Source of the DNA: Xanthobacter autotrophicus
GTDB taxonomy: Bacteria; Pseudomonadota; Alphaproteobacteria; Rhizobiales; Xanthobacteraceae
Direction of reading: 5' to 3'
Length of the DNA: 64,000 nt
Assembly (NCBI RefSeq): GCF_005871085.1
Contig: NZ_VAUP01000005.1
Coordinates: forward strand, 62,001 to 126,000
The translations under genes and the position numbers were made by a program. This document shows, in pieces, positions 9,750 through 18,202 of the stretch. The notes under the pieces were generated by a model that was given only the letters and a program-made list of their open reading frames with translations, ran no database searches and was not told where the DNA came from. Position 1 is the stretch's first letter. Every line of letters starts with the position of its first letter.

Positions 9750-11019
9750 AGTCTTGTTTTGACGCGTCTTCCTTACGCGGACCGGCATCCACTTCGCTTG
9801 AAAGCGCTTTGATGGGCGCAGCCGCCAGAATCTCTCCGATAAAGGCGACGAAGTTCGCCTTGGCGTCATAGCGGGCGAAATCCTGCTTCAGGCGCTGGGC
9901 CGCCTCGCGGTATCCCGGCGATGCCAGCATGCGCGCCACCGTCTCGCGCACGCGCTCGGCGGTCACCTCGTCCTCCCGCAGGTTTTCCGCCGCGCCGGTC
10001 TTGGCCACCATGGTGCCGTAGGACAATTGGTCGGTATTGCTGGCGATGCCGAGGAATGGCGTTCCCGCCACCAGCGCCTGGCACCCGCTGGAGGCGCCGC
10101 CGTTGCAGATCACCAGCGCCGCGTTGGCGGCGGCGGCATCCCCCGGCAGGTAGTCGGCGATGAAGGCATTGGCCGGCACGGCCAGCGCGGCGCCGGGATG
10201 GGCGGTGGCCGCGATCACCGTCACCCGAAGGTCGGAAAGCCCGGCCAGGATTACTTCCAGAAGAGCCGGCTCGCCCGAACTGCCGAGATTGACATAGATG
10301 ACCGGCTTGTCGTCGGGCACCTTGTCCCACCACGGCGGCGGCGCGATCTTCGGGCTGAAATCGAGGGGGCCGATGTAGCGGTGGTTCGGCGGCAGGGGGC
10401 GAGTGGGGCTCAGCTCCGGAATGTCGGGATAGACCACATAATCCCCGGCGCAGAAGGTCTCACGCAGTCCCGCCCCGATGGGGGCGACCCCGTTGTTGAG
10501 GGCGGCGATGTTGATGGGCAGCGCCATCATCATGGAGCCGAGCGGTGTCAGCAGCGACAGCAGCCGGTCCCCGGTTTCGCGGCCCAGCACCTTGTGGAGC
10601 GGATGGTCCACCAGCGCGAACGGCTCGTCCGACGACGGGCTCCAGTGAGCGTTGATGATGTTCACATAAGGCACCTTGGTGAGCTGCGCGCTGATGGCGA
10701 GGGACTGGCGCATGTCACCCACCACCAGTTGCGGCTGCGCCAGCCGCATAAGGCGCACGTCCTCGCGCACATAGGCGTTGAAGGTCTCGACGCTGAACAG
10801 CGGCTGGTTCTGCTTCAGCAGCACAGTGCTGGTGGCGGGATCGATGGAGGATTTCAGGGCGATGGTGCGATAGGGACGCGAGCCGATGAGGGCATTGAAG
10901 CGCGGATCGCACGCCAGTGTCACCCCATAGCCGGCGGCATAGAGCGCATCGGCGAGCAAGGTAGGGCGGACCACATGGGTCAGGGTCACTGCCTCACCCA
11001 TCACCAAAATGTGCGGCAT
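9727..11019 (-). CDS. GT1-type (UGT/MGT-like) glycosyltransferase
   Basis: A 430-residue GT-B fold glycosyltransferase from the ATG at 11019, which follows a strong GGAGGGGGAGAGG. The N-terminal half begins HILVMGEAVTLTHVVRP, the acceptor-domain pattern. The C-terminal half has VIYVNLGSSGEP and the donor-site-like NGGASSGCQALVAGTP, with Asn where many relatives have the donor-site His. Enzymes of this class transfer a sugar from a nucleotide-activated donor to macrolides, carotenoids or aromatic natural products. Convergent with the lyase-kinase pair and divergent from the hydrolase-exporter pair, it is the natural candidate for decorating the cluster product. The last 27 residues or so are encoded by a dispersed intergenic repeat and are probably a recent, dispensable tail. 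Confidence 0.88.
   Translation of the reverse strand: MPHILVMGEAVTLTHVVRPTLLADALYAAGYGVTLACDPRFNALIGSRPYRTIALKSSIDPATSTVLLKQNQPLFSVETFNAYVREDVRLMRLAQPQLVVGDMRQSLAISAQLTKVPYVNIINAHWSPSSDEPFALVDHPLHKVLGRETGDRLLSLLTPLGSMMMALPINIAALNNGVAPIGAGLRETFCAGDYVVYPDIPELSPTRPLPPNHRYIGPLDFSPKIAPPPWWDKVPDDKPVIYVNLGSSGEPALLEVILAGLSDLRVTVIAATAHPGAALAVPANAFIADYLPGDAAAANAALVICNGGASSGCQALVAGTPFLGIASNTDQLSYGTMVAKTGAAENLREDEVTAERVRETVARMLASPGYREAAQRLKQDFARYDAKANFVAFIGEILAAAPIKALSSEVDAGPRKEDASKQDSRAASVS
9740..9810 (-). repeat. Dispersed alphaproteobacterial intergenic repeat, copy 1 (inside the glycosyltransferase 3' end)
   Basis: Read on the minus strand it runs AGCGCTTTCAAGCGAAGTGG, then a GCCGGTCCGCG block and a GACGCGTCAAAACAAGA block. 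It aligns with the copy at 39170-39222. Repeats with this core are, to my knowledge, common between genes in Rhizobiales. This copy overlaps coding sequence. Confidence 0.7.
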
Positions 11020-11161
11020 CCTCTCCCCCTCCCCGCTCCGGCCACCCCAGCGCGCGACGCGGCAGCCCCCCGCGAACGCACCTTGAGAAAAACGCCCAAC
11101 TGGTGTGACTATGGCGCCCACCCTGGGCCCCGACATCATCGCTGCCGGCGAGATCCTGACA

Positions 11162-11938
11162 ATGGCTGATTTTCTCCTCGTGCACGGCGCCTGGCACGGC
11201 GGATGGTGCTGGCGGCGCGTGGTCGAGATCCTCGCAGGTGAGGGGCACCGCGTGTTCGCGCCCTCCCTCACCGGCCTCGGCGACCGTGCCCACCTGCTCT
11301 CGCCCGACGTGGGCCTTTCCACCCATGTGGACGACGTGCTGGCGGTGATCGAGGCCGAGGAACTGGCCGACATCGTGCTATGCGCCCACAGCTACGGCGG
11401 CGCGGTGGCGACGCAGGTGGCGGATCGTGTGCCGCAGAAGATTGGAGCCCTCGTCTTCCTCGATGCGCTGCTGCCGCAGGACGGCCGCTCGCTGCTCGAT
11501 CTCGACAGCCCGGAGCGCCGCGAGGCCATCGTCTCCCGCGTGGTGGAGACGCCGCGCGGCCCGGTGCTGCCCCCGGCTCCCGCCGCCCTCTATGCGCTGG
11601 CCGCGCCCCAGGACGTGGCCTGGGTCGACCGGCGCTGCGTGCCCCAGGCGCTGCGCACCTATACCGATCCGGCGGCGCTGACCGGCGCCTGGATGCAGAT
11701 CAAGGTGCTGGCCTATGCCTGCACCCTGCGCTTCCCGGCACCCGACTTCCGGGGCCTGGCGGCACAGCTCGCCAAGGACCCGCGCTTCACCATCCGGGAG
11801 CTGGCGAGCGGGCACGATGCCATGATCGATGTTCCGCAGGATGTCGCCGACCTGCTCCTGAGCAGTGCGGAAACCGGGCGCGCCGCCAAAGCAACATGCG
11901 CCGAGCCCGCAGAAACGCCCGAAGGGACAGCCTCGTGA
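11162..11938 (+). CDS. Alpha/beta hydrolase (small esterase/lyase type)
   Basis: A 258-residue alpha/beta hydrolase. It begins with the oxyanion-type loop FLLVHGAWHGGWCW, has the nucleophile elbow AHSYGG (Ser77) and ends with a catalytic-His region ELASGHDAMID. It most resembles the plant salicylate/hydroxynitrile-type esterase group found widely in bacteria. Start choice: ATG at 11162; an upstream in-frame ATG at 11105 would add 19 unlikely residues. Its GTGA overlap with the exporter gene means the two are translated together, so it may mature or detoxify the exported compound. That link is inferred. Confidence 0.85.
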   Translation: MADFLLVHGAWHGGWCWRRVVEILAGEGHRVFAPSLTGLGDRAHLLSPDVGLSTHVDDVLAVIEAEELADIVLCAHSYGGAVATQVADRVPQKIGALVFLDALLPQDGRSLLDLDSPERREAIVSRVVETPRGPVLPPAPAALYALAAPQDVAWVDRRCVPQALRTYTDPAALTGAWMQIKVLAYACTLRFPAPDFRGLAAQLAKDPRFTIRELASGHDAMIDVPQDVADLLLSSAETGRAAKATCAEPAETPEGTAS

Positions 11939-13479
11939 ACGCCCCGCCTTCCGCAGAGAGCGACGATGCCGCCATCGCGTTGCCGACGGACAAATTCCAC
12001 CGCGTGCTGGCAGGCCTGCTGCTGGTGCTGGCGCTGAGTTCGCTCGACGCCAACATCGTCGGCCCGGCGCTGCCGCTGATCTCCAGCGAGTTCGGCGCCC
12101 TCGACAGCCTGACCTGGGTGCTGACCATCTTCCTGCTCACCAGCACCGCCGCGACGCCGCTCTATGGCAAGCTCAGCGACATGTATGGCCGCAGGCCGCT
12201 GCTCACCATCGCGGTGCTGCTGTTCCTCGCCGGATCAGCCTTCAGCGGCCTCGCCCAAAGCATGAACCAGCTGATCCTCGGTCGCGCCATCCAGGGAGTC
12301 GGCGCCGGCGGGCTGATGACGCTCACCCAGATCACCATGTCGGATCTGGTGTCGCCGCGGCGGCGCGGCAGCTACCAGGGCCTGTTCGGCGCGGTGTTCA
12401 CCATCGCCAGCCTCGCCGGCCCGCCGCTGGGCGGCGTCATCGCCGAATTCTGGTCCTGGCGCTGGATCTTCTACGTGAACCTCCCGCTGGGCGCCGCCGC
12501 GCTCACCCTCCTGTGGATGGGCCTGCCGCCGGGCGTGCGCACCACCAGCCACCGCATCGATGTTCTCGGCTTCGTCGTCATCATGGCCGCCACCAGCTGC
12601 GTGCTGATGGCGCTGAACCAGGGCAGCCATGGCAGCTGGATCTCCCCCACCGTCATCGGCCTCGCCATCGCCGCCGTGGTGCTGGCGCTGCTGCTGGGGC
12701 CCATCGAAGCCAGGGTGAAGGAACCCCTCATCCCCCTCGCCATGGTACGCAACCGGGTCTGGCTGATCGCCACCGGGGTGGCGACGCTGGTCACTATCGC
12801 GGTGTTCGGGGCGCTTGCCTTCATGCCGCTGTACCTGCAGTTGGCTGGTGGCCTCTCGCCCACCGCCTCCGGCATCGCCATGGTGCCCTCGGCGGCCGGG
12901 CTGATGCTGTCGCTGTTGTATGGCGGCCGGGCCATTACCCGCACCGGGCGCTACAAGGTGTTCGCGATCACCGGCGTCGGCGTCGCGACAGTGGCTCTGT
13001 TCGCGCTGGCGCTGGCGGCCTATGCGCTGCCCTCCCCCTACCTCCTGGGCGCGCTGCTGTTCCCCCTCGGCACCGGGCTCGGCCTGCTGATGCCCGGCCT
13101 GACCGTGGCCTACCAGAACGCGGTGGCCCACGAGGACATCGGTACCGCCACGTCCACGGCCGGTTTCTTCCGCTCCCTCGGCGGCGCCTTCGGCATCGCT
13201 GTGGCCGGCGCCATCCTCGCCGTTCAGGCGGGCGGACTGCTGCCGGTGGGCGACGGCGTGCGGGACATGGACACCATCGGCCTCGGGCAATTGTCCCAGC
13301 TGAACCCGGCGGCGCAATCGATGGTGCTTGCAGACTACCAGTCCGCCATGGTCACCATCTTCGCTGCCGCCGGCGTGGTGGCGGCCCTGGCCTTCGCGCT
13401 CATCCGGCTGCTGCCTGAGCAGGAACTCTCCGACGTGGCCAACCGGCTGGGCGCCAACCCGCCCGAGCCCAAGTTATGA
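11935..13479 (+). CDS. MFS drug:proton antiporter, 14-helix DHA2 family
   Basis: A 514-residue membrane protein starting at a GTG that overlaps the hydrolase stop (GTGA). The first helix carries SSLDANIVGPALP, typical of DHA2 members, followed by the loop motif GKLSDMYGRRPLL (motif A) and the antiporter motif C-like segment around LAGPPLGG. About fourteen hydrophobic segments can be counted. Such proteins export amphipathic drugs and self-made metabolites using the proton gradient. As the last gene of the rightward pair it is the likely exporter of the cluster product. Its 3' end overlaps that of the opposing patatin gene by six bases. Confidence 0.92.
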   Translation: MNAPPSAESDDAAIALPTDKFHRVLAGLLLVLALSSLDANIVGPALPLISSEFGALDSLTWVLTIFLLTSTAATPLYGKLSDMYGRRPLLTIAVLLFLAGSAFSGLAQSMNQLILGRAIQGVGAGGLMTLTQITMSDLVSPRRRGSYQGLFGAVFTIASLAGPPLGGVIAEFWSWRWIFYVNLPLGAAALTLLWMGLPPGVRTTSHRIDVLGFVVIMAATSCVLMALNQGSHGSWISPTVIGLAIAAVVLALLLGPIEARVKEPLIPLAMVRNRVWLIATGVATLVTIAVFGALAFMPLYLQLAGGLSPTASGIAMVPSAAGLMLSLLYGGRAITRTGRYKVFAITGVGVATVALFALALAAYALPSPYLLGALLFPLGTGLGLLMPGLTVAYQNAVAHEDIGTATSTAGFFRSLGGAFGIAVAGAILAVQAGGLLPVGDGVRDMDTIGLGQLSQLNPAAQSMVLADYQSAMVTIFAAAGVVAALAFALIRLLPEQELSDVANRLGANPPEPKL

Positions 13480-14478
13480 ACCGAGCTGGCCGGTCCCCGA
13501 AGGCACCGCTTCAGCCGCCCCCTGAGCCGCGATCCAGCTGATCTCCTCCAGCTGCGCGAGCGCGGCGCCGATATCGGCCTGTTCCGCCATCTCTTCCTGC
13601 CGCTGGTTGAAGACCTCGGGCGGCACAGTGGCCTCCGGCTCCAGGTCAGTGGCGAGGAACGGGTCCAGGCGGACGAAACGGTCTTCCAGGATCCGGCTGG
13701 CCTGGTAGGTGGTGGCCTGCAGATTGGCTTCCATCACCAGCTTGATGAGGGCGAGGGGGCGCTCCATGTTCAGCAGCCACCCTCCATATCCCACGTCGCC
13801 ACCGGGCAGCGCCATGTAGCTGTTGGCCTGCCCCTGGCCGACCGAGAGGATCATGGTGGTGGCGATGTCGGCGGCCAGGAAGTCCATGGCCATGGTGAGG
13901 GCGCACATGCTGGGATTGTTGGCATAGAGGCCGCCATCCACCCGCCCCTGGAACACCGGATGCAGCACCGGGATGGAACTGGAATGGAGCGCGATGTCGG
14001 CCAGCAGCGGCGACACCGGCAGGTCCTGCGCCCCGAGATTGTGATGAATCTCGATGGACCAATGGCGGTATTCCTTCAGCTCCACCTTGTTGTCGACGGC
14101 CACCGCCGGCATCAGCAGCCGGCGCCGGACATCGCGCAAACGCACCTCGCCCAGAAGCGACCGCAGGTGCTGGTAGAGCTTCTCATGGGTCAGGAAGGCG
14201 GATAGGCCCGACATGGCGGACAGGGTGCGCGGACTGAACGGCCCGGCCCCCTCGAACGGATGCCAGAGCTGCCAGAAGGCGATGGAGCGCTCGACCCCTT
14301 CGCGGACCGTATCGGACACGCCGATGATGGCGCTGGTGACGGCGCCGGCCGAAGTGCCGGCGAAGACATCCACGTCTTCCAGCAGCCCGGGCTGATGGTC
14401 CAGCAGCCGCCGCAGCAGGTGGCAGGTGATCAGCGGCCGGGTCCCGCCGTCGAGCGAAAGGATCTTGAGAGGCGCCAT
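13474..14478 (-). CDS. Patatin-like phospholipase with altered oxyanion loop
   Basis: A 334-residue patatin-fold acyl hydrolase from the ATG at 14478; a TTG at 14508 would add ten residues. The nucleophile elbow is GTSAGA (Ser43) and the second dyad residue is the Asp of VDGGLYANNP, so the Ser-Asp dyad is complete. The oxyanion-hole motif, usually DGGGxRG, reads DGGTRPL here, so activity may be changed. No signal peptide is seen, so it probably acts in the cytosol or at the inner membrane face. It is convergent with the exporter gene and may or may not belong to the metabolite cluster. Confidence 0.85.
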   Translation of the reverse strand: MAPLKILSLDGGTRPLITCHLLRRLLDHQPGLLEDVDVFAGTSAGAVTSAIIGVSDTVREGVERSIAFWQLWHPFEGAGPFSPRTLSAMSGLSAFLTHEKLYQHLRSLLGEVRLRDVRRRLLMPAVAVDNKVELKEYRHWSIEIHHNLGAQDLPVSPLLADIALHSSSIPVLHPVFQGRVDGGLYANNPSMCALTMAMDFLAADIATTMILSVGQGQANSYMALPGGDVGYGGWLLNMERPLALIKLVMEANLQATTYQASRILEDRFVRLDPFLATDLEPEATVPPEVFNQRQEEMAEQADIGAALAQLEEISWIAAQGAAEAVPSGTGQLGS

Positions 14479-14641
14479 GGAGCCGAGAAACCCCGTCTGT
14501 GCTAACAACCCCCGGAGGCTGGCCTGAACCTGCCGATTCCGTGTCGGTTCACGTTAGCATGTCATGGCGCGGGAGCGATTTGGGATGGGCCGTCCTGGGA
14601 TGAGTCATGGCGCCAGGGTGGTAGGAGGTGACGGGGACGAC

Positions 14642-14725
14642 ATGAGGATGGGTTTGCGCAACGGTGTATCGCCACGGCCCGCGCCCCCGCGCGGCTTGCG
14701 TCCCGGCAGGACGGACGCGGCGTGA
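14642..14725 (+). CDS. 27-codon leader ORF coupled to the STAS gene
   Basis: A short ORF (MRMGLRNGVSP..., rich in Arg and Pro) starts 11 bases after a near-perfect Shine-Dalgarno AGGAGGTG (14623-14630). Its TGA overlaps the ATG of the STAS gene (TGATG, 14723-14727). The STAS start itself has no recognisable ribosome binding site, so its translation probably depends on ribosomes finishing this leader. The product looks like a throw-away leader peptide. This is inferred from signals alone. Confidence 0.55.
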   Translation: MRMGLRNGVSPRPAPPRGLRPGRTDAA

Positions 14726-15096
14726 TGCTCGACATCAAGCACGCCACCCTCGGCGACATCCTGACCGTGAACCTGACCGGCCAGCTGAACACGCTGGGCT
14801 GCGGCCAGCTGGGCGAGGTGCTCGACGGCTGGCTTGCGACCGGCGGCAGCAACACGCTGATCGACTTTGCCGGCGTCACCTATATCAACAGCTCCGGCCT
14901 CAGGCTGCTGTGGCGCCATCACAGCCTCGTCAGCAGCAAGGACGGGCTGGTCGTGTTTTCCTCGGTCCACTACACCATCTTCCAGGTCTTCGACATCAGT
15001 GGGCTGGCGCATCTGTTCCAGTTCGCCAATACCTTCGACGAAGCCCTGGGCCGCTTCCAGCCGCCCTCCGCGGACGCTCCGGCCGCGCCCGCATAG
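14725..15096 (+). CDS. STAS-domain protein (anti-sigma-factor-antagonist type)
   Basis: A 123-residue single STAS domain of the SpoIIAA/RsbV type (ATG 14725; an overlapping GTG at 14722 is possible). The central segment DFAGVTYINSSGLRLLW holds the conserved serine pair at the end of the second strand, the position phosphorylated by partner kinases. Such proteins switch partners with anti-sigma kinases or sit in stress relays. No RsbW-like kinase is nearby, but a Ser/Thr kinase, a PP2C phosphatase and an FHA protein follow 370 bases downstream on the same strand, so they may share a pathway. Confidence 0.85.
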   Translation: MLDIKHATLGDILTVNLTGQLNTLGCGQLGEVLDGWLATGGSNTLIDFAGVTYINSSGLRLLWRHHSLVSSKDGLVVFSSVHYTIFQVFDISGLAHLFQFANTFDEALGRFQPPSADAPAAPA

Positions 15097-15467
15097 GCCA
15101 ACCGGCCACGCCTGATCCCCACCGACATTTGCGAACCCTTGGGACTGCCCCGACAGGGCCCGGCGCCGGGCCGCTTCAGCTGGGCTCAAGCAAGATGGAA
15201 GAGGTAGCGTAGTCTATCTTTAGCATTTTCAAAGAGACCATCGCCGGCTCTTCTTTTGATAGCGGCTCGATTTGAATCAGTCCTAGGACCAGTCCTAGGG
15301 TCTCAGTCCAGCTTTACAAGCTTGACCCTGCATCTCGTAGGCTGCGGCCATGGCTCAGTGCGCAAGGCGCCTGCGGACCATTCTTGTCTGCGTCAGCAAA
15401 AGGCCTCGGCTTCCGGTCGCCCACGTTTCGGCGGACCCCAGCCCGGCATACAGGAAAGGGGGGCAGC
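15097..15467. promoter_or_regulatory. Intergenic region with a CCTAGG direct-repeat array
   Basis: There is no convincing gene in these 371 bases. CAGTCCTAGG occurs at 15278-15287 and again at 15290-15299, and a partial CAGTCC at 15304-15309, giving a 12-14 base period; each full copy holds the palindrome CCTAGG. The array lies about 160-190 bases upstream of the FHA-protease start and is a candidate binding site for a dimeric regulator of that operon. Confidence 0.4.
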
Positions 15468-17279
15468 ATGAGCGCCGCATCCATCGACCGGATCATCATC
15501 CGGCATCTGTCCGGCTCCAAGGCCAATCAGATCGAGCAGATCCCCGTCCAAGACCTCCAGGAGGTGACCATCGGGCGCGATCCGGCCTCGACCATCGCCT
15601 TCGACGCCAAGCGCGACGACGTGGTCAGCCGGCACCATGCCGCCATCCGCATCCCGGCCAACGACGACAGCGCGTTCCGGCTGGTGGACCTCAACTCCAG
15701 CAACGGCACGCTGCTCAATGGCCAGCCGGTGAAGGAGGATGCCGAACTCCTGCCCGAGGACACCATCGAGCTGGGCAAGAACGGGCCGAAGTTCGTGTTC
15801 GACGTTCAGCCTCGCCCGCCCGCCATGAGCGCGCGCACCCGCGTCATCAGTGCGGTGGATACCACCGCGACGCGGGTGGTGAACGCCGTCGGCGCCACAG
15901 GGCAGATCGACGGCGACAAGACCGGACAGGTGACTGCAACAGCCGCCGCCACCGCCGAGCCGCCCAAGTCCGGCGTCGGCAAGGAAACCGTCATGCGCAT
16001 GCTCGGCGAGGAGCGACGCAGCACCAGCCGGGTCTGGGCGGCCTCGCTTGCCGGCGTGGTCGCCTTTGTGGCGCTGGTGGGCGGCGCCTTCTACTGGCGC
16101 CACCTCAACGAACTCGGCGAAATCCGCGAGGCGCAGGCCCGCGACAATGCCCGCGTCGCCACCGAGGCCTCCACCAACCTGTCCCAGCAGCTCGGTATGT
16201 CGGCGCAGCAGATCGTGAGCCGGTATGGCGATGCCGTGCTGAAGATCTACCTGCAATGGCGCGTCTTCGACCAGGAGACCGGCAAACCCATCTTCCACAA
16301 GACGGTGGTCTACGACGGGCGCACCTATCCAGCCTACGTGCGGCTGCCGGGCGACCTCGGCGTCGTGCGCTGGCTGACGCTGGACGACGAGAACCGCAGC
16401 AATCCCAGCATCGGCGAGGCCGGAGAAGGCAGTGGCTTCGTCGTGAGCGAGCAGGGCTTCATCCTCACCAACAAGCACGTCGCCGCCGGCTGGATGGTTC
16501 CCTACGACGCCTCCGTCGGCCAGTACGGCATCGTGTTCGACCTCAAGCAGCCCGCCGCCTTCAAGAAGCGCGACAAGGCGGCCATGATCAATCTCGAGGG
16601 GGCCTCGGACGAGGCCTCCCGGTTGCGGCGCTGGGTGCCCGAGGCGGGCGGCGTGGTGTTCCACCCCAACGTGGCCATCCCCATCGGCTCCATCGACGGG
16701 CTCGACAACTCCATCGCCAAGCGGGTGTTCATCGGCCGCAACGAGTATCTGGAGGCGCGCTTCGCCGGCAGCCGGCTGAGCATCAATGCCAGTCTGGTGC
16801 GGCCCTCGTCCGACGCCGATGCGGCGCTGATCAAGATCGATTCGCCGCAACCCCTGAACAAGATCGACATCTCCGCCAACGACGAACTGCGCGTCGGCCA
16901 GAAGGTGATCGATCTCGGCTATCCGGCGGTGTCGGTGGAGACCTACACCCAATTCACCACCCGCGAAGCCGGCGGACCCTCGCGGGTTCATGATGAGCTG
17001 GTGCCGCAGCCCAGCGTGAACGAGGGCATCATCTCCGCCCTCGGCAGCGCCTCGCGGCGGGAGGGCGACCAGACCACCCGCTCCAGCGGCGGCGACGTGT
17101 TCCAGATGAGCATCAACACCAGCGGCCCCGGCAACAGCGGCGGGCCGGTGTTCAATGCCGAGGGCAAGGTGATCGGCCTGCACACCTACGGCCGCAAGGT
17201 TGGTGATGCGCGCGTGACCCTCGGCGTTCCGATCCGCTACGGCCGCGACCTGCTCCAGCCGCAGCGCGCCGCGCAGTGA
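15468..17279 (+). CDS. FHA domain-transmembrane-trypsin-like serine protease
   Basis: A 603-residue protein from the ATG at 15468 (preceded by GGAAAGGGGGG). Residues about 10-115 are an FHA phosphothreonine-binding domain with GRDPAS, SRHHAAI and NSSNGTLLNG. One membrane helix spans about 189-210. The rest is a trypsin-like (HtrA/DegP-style) protease with a complete candidate triad: His337 in TNKHVAAG, Asp451 in DADAALIKI and Ser557 in GNSGGPV. The expected topology puts the FHA domain in the cytosol and the protease in the periplasm. It is the first gene of an operon with a PP2C phosphatase (13 bases downstream) and a Ser/Thr kinase, which would supply and remove the phosphothreonine signal read by the FHA domain. 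Confidence 0.9.
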   Translation: MSAASIDRIIIRHLSGSKANQIEQIPVQDLQEVTIGRDPASTIAFDAKRDDVVSRHHAAIRIPANDDSAFRLVDLNSSNGTLLNGQPVKEDAELLPEDTIELGKNGPKFVFDVQPRPPAMSARTRVISAVDTTATRVVNAVGATGQIDGDKTGQVTATAAATAEPPKSGVGKETVMRMLGEERRSTSRVWAASLAGVVAFVALVGGAFYWRHLNELGEIREAQARDNARVATEASTNLSQQLGMSAQQIVSRYGDAVLKIYLQWRVFDQETGKPIFHKTVVYDGRTYPAYVRLPGDLGVVRWLTLDDENRSNPSIGEAGEGSGFVVSEQGFILTNKHVAAGWMVPYDASVGQYGIVFDLKQPAAFKKRDKAAMINLEGASDEASRLRRWVPEAGGVVFHPNVAIPIGSIDGLDNSIAKRVFIGRNEYLEARFAGSRLSINASLVRPSSDADAALIKIDSPQPLNKIDISANDELRVGQKVIDLGYPAVSVETYTQFTTREAGGPSRVHDELVPQPSVNEGIISALGSASRREGDQTTRSSGGDVFQMSINTSGPGNSGGPVFNAEGKVIGLHTYGRKVGDARVTLGVPIRYGRDLLQPQRAAQ

Positions 17280-17292
17280 CGGGAGGCGTGCC

Positions 17293-18195
17293 ATGACTGC
17301 CCGCGCCATGAACGCCCGCGTTGATGCCACTCCAGCCCTGCGCACGCGCGGCGCCATGCTGACCCATGTGGGCCGGGTGCGCAGCAGCAACGAGGACAGT
17401 GTCGTCTTCGTCTCCGCCCCGGAGGAGCGGTCGTCGGACCAATGGGGCACGCTGGCGCTGGTGGCCGATGGCATGGGCGGCCACGCGGCGGGCGAGGTGG
17501 CGAGCGCGCTCGCCGCCGAAGTGGTACGGCGCATCTATTGCGGCAGCAGCCTGCCGGTGCCGGAAACGCTGCGCACGGCGTTCGAGGCCGCCAACGCGGC
17601 GGTGATCCAGCATGCGGACGCCCATCCCGAGTGCCGCGGCATGGGCACTACCTGCACCGCGGTGGCCATGGTGGGCGGCAAGCTCTTTCTCGCCCATGCG
17701 GGGGACAGCCGCGCCTACCTGCTGCGGGGCGAGGTGCTCACCCAGCTGAGCGAGGACCATTCCCTCAACGCCCAGTTGGTGCGCGAAGGGGTGATGACCA
17801 AGGAAGAAGCCGAGACCAGCCCCAACGGCAACGTCATCGTCAAGGCGCTCGGGTCGCGGGCGGAGCTTGATCCGGCGGTCTGGAGCGAGGGCCTGCCCTT
17901 GATCGACGGCGACAAGGTGCTGCTGTGCTCGGACGGCCTGTCGAATCTCGTCCCGGACACGGACATCGCTGCCGTTTTGCAGCGTCTGCCCCCCACCGAC
18001 GCCTGTGAAGCTTTGGTGGAACGGGCGCTGGCCGCCGGCGGGTTCGACAATATTTCAGTCGGCGTCTTCGCCATCGAGGCGCCGAAGACGGTCGATCGCG
18101 CAGGCGCGGCCCGCACCACGCGGCGCATCGTGCCGCAGGAGATCCTGGCGGAAGACAGCGACGCACGAGGAGCCACGCGGCGCATCAAGCTGTGA
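17293..18195 (+). CDS. PP2C-family Ser/Thr protein phosphatase
   Basis: A 300-residue PP2C phosphatase. The metal- and phosphate-binding motifs are in order: RSSNEDS, VADGMGGHAAGE, the MGTTCTAV segment, HAGDSRAYLLR, LCSDGLSN and GGFDNISV. No membrane segment is seen, so it acts in the cytosol. The ORF begins at ATG 17293, but an ATG at residue 22 would also leave the whole domain. It lies between the FHA-protease and the kinase genes (7 bases before the latter) and is the natural antagonist of that kinase. Confidence 0.92.
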   Translation: MTARAMNARVDATPALRTRGAMLTHVGRVRSSNEDSVVFVSAPEERSSDQWGTLALVADGMGGHAAGEVASALAAEVVRRIYCGSSLPVPETLRTAFEAANAAVIQHADAHPECRGMGTTCTAVAMVGGKLFLAHAGDSRAYLLRGEVLTQLSEDHSLNAQLVREGVMTKEEAETSPNGNVIVKALGSRAELDPAVWSEGLPLIDGDKVLLCSDGLSNLVPDTDIAAVLQRLPPTDACEALVERALAAGGFDNISVGVFAIEAPKTVDRAGAARTTRRIVPQEILAEDSDARGATRRIKL

Positions 18196-18202
18196 GGGCA
18201 CC

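Noticed and set aside
15393-17534. 713-residue open frame on the minus strand
   Set aside because: Antisense to the FHA-protease, which has a full catalytic triad and FHA motifs.
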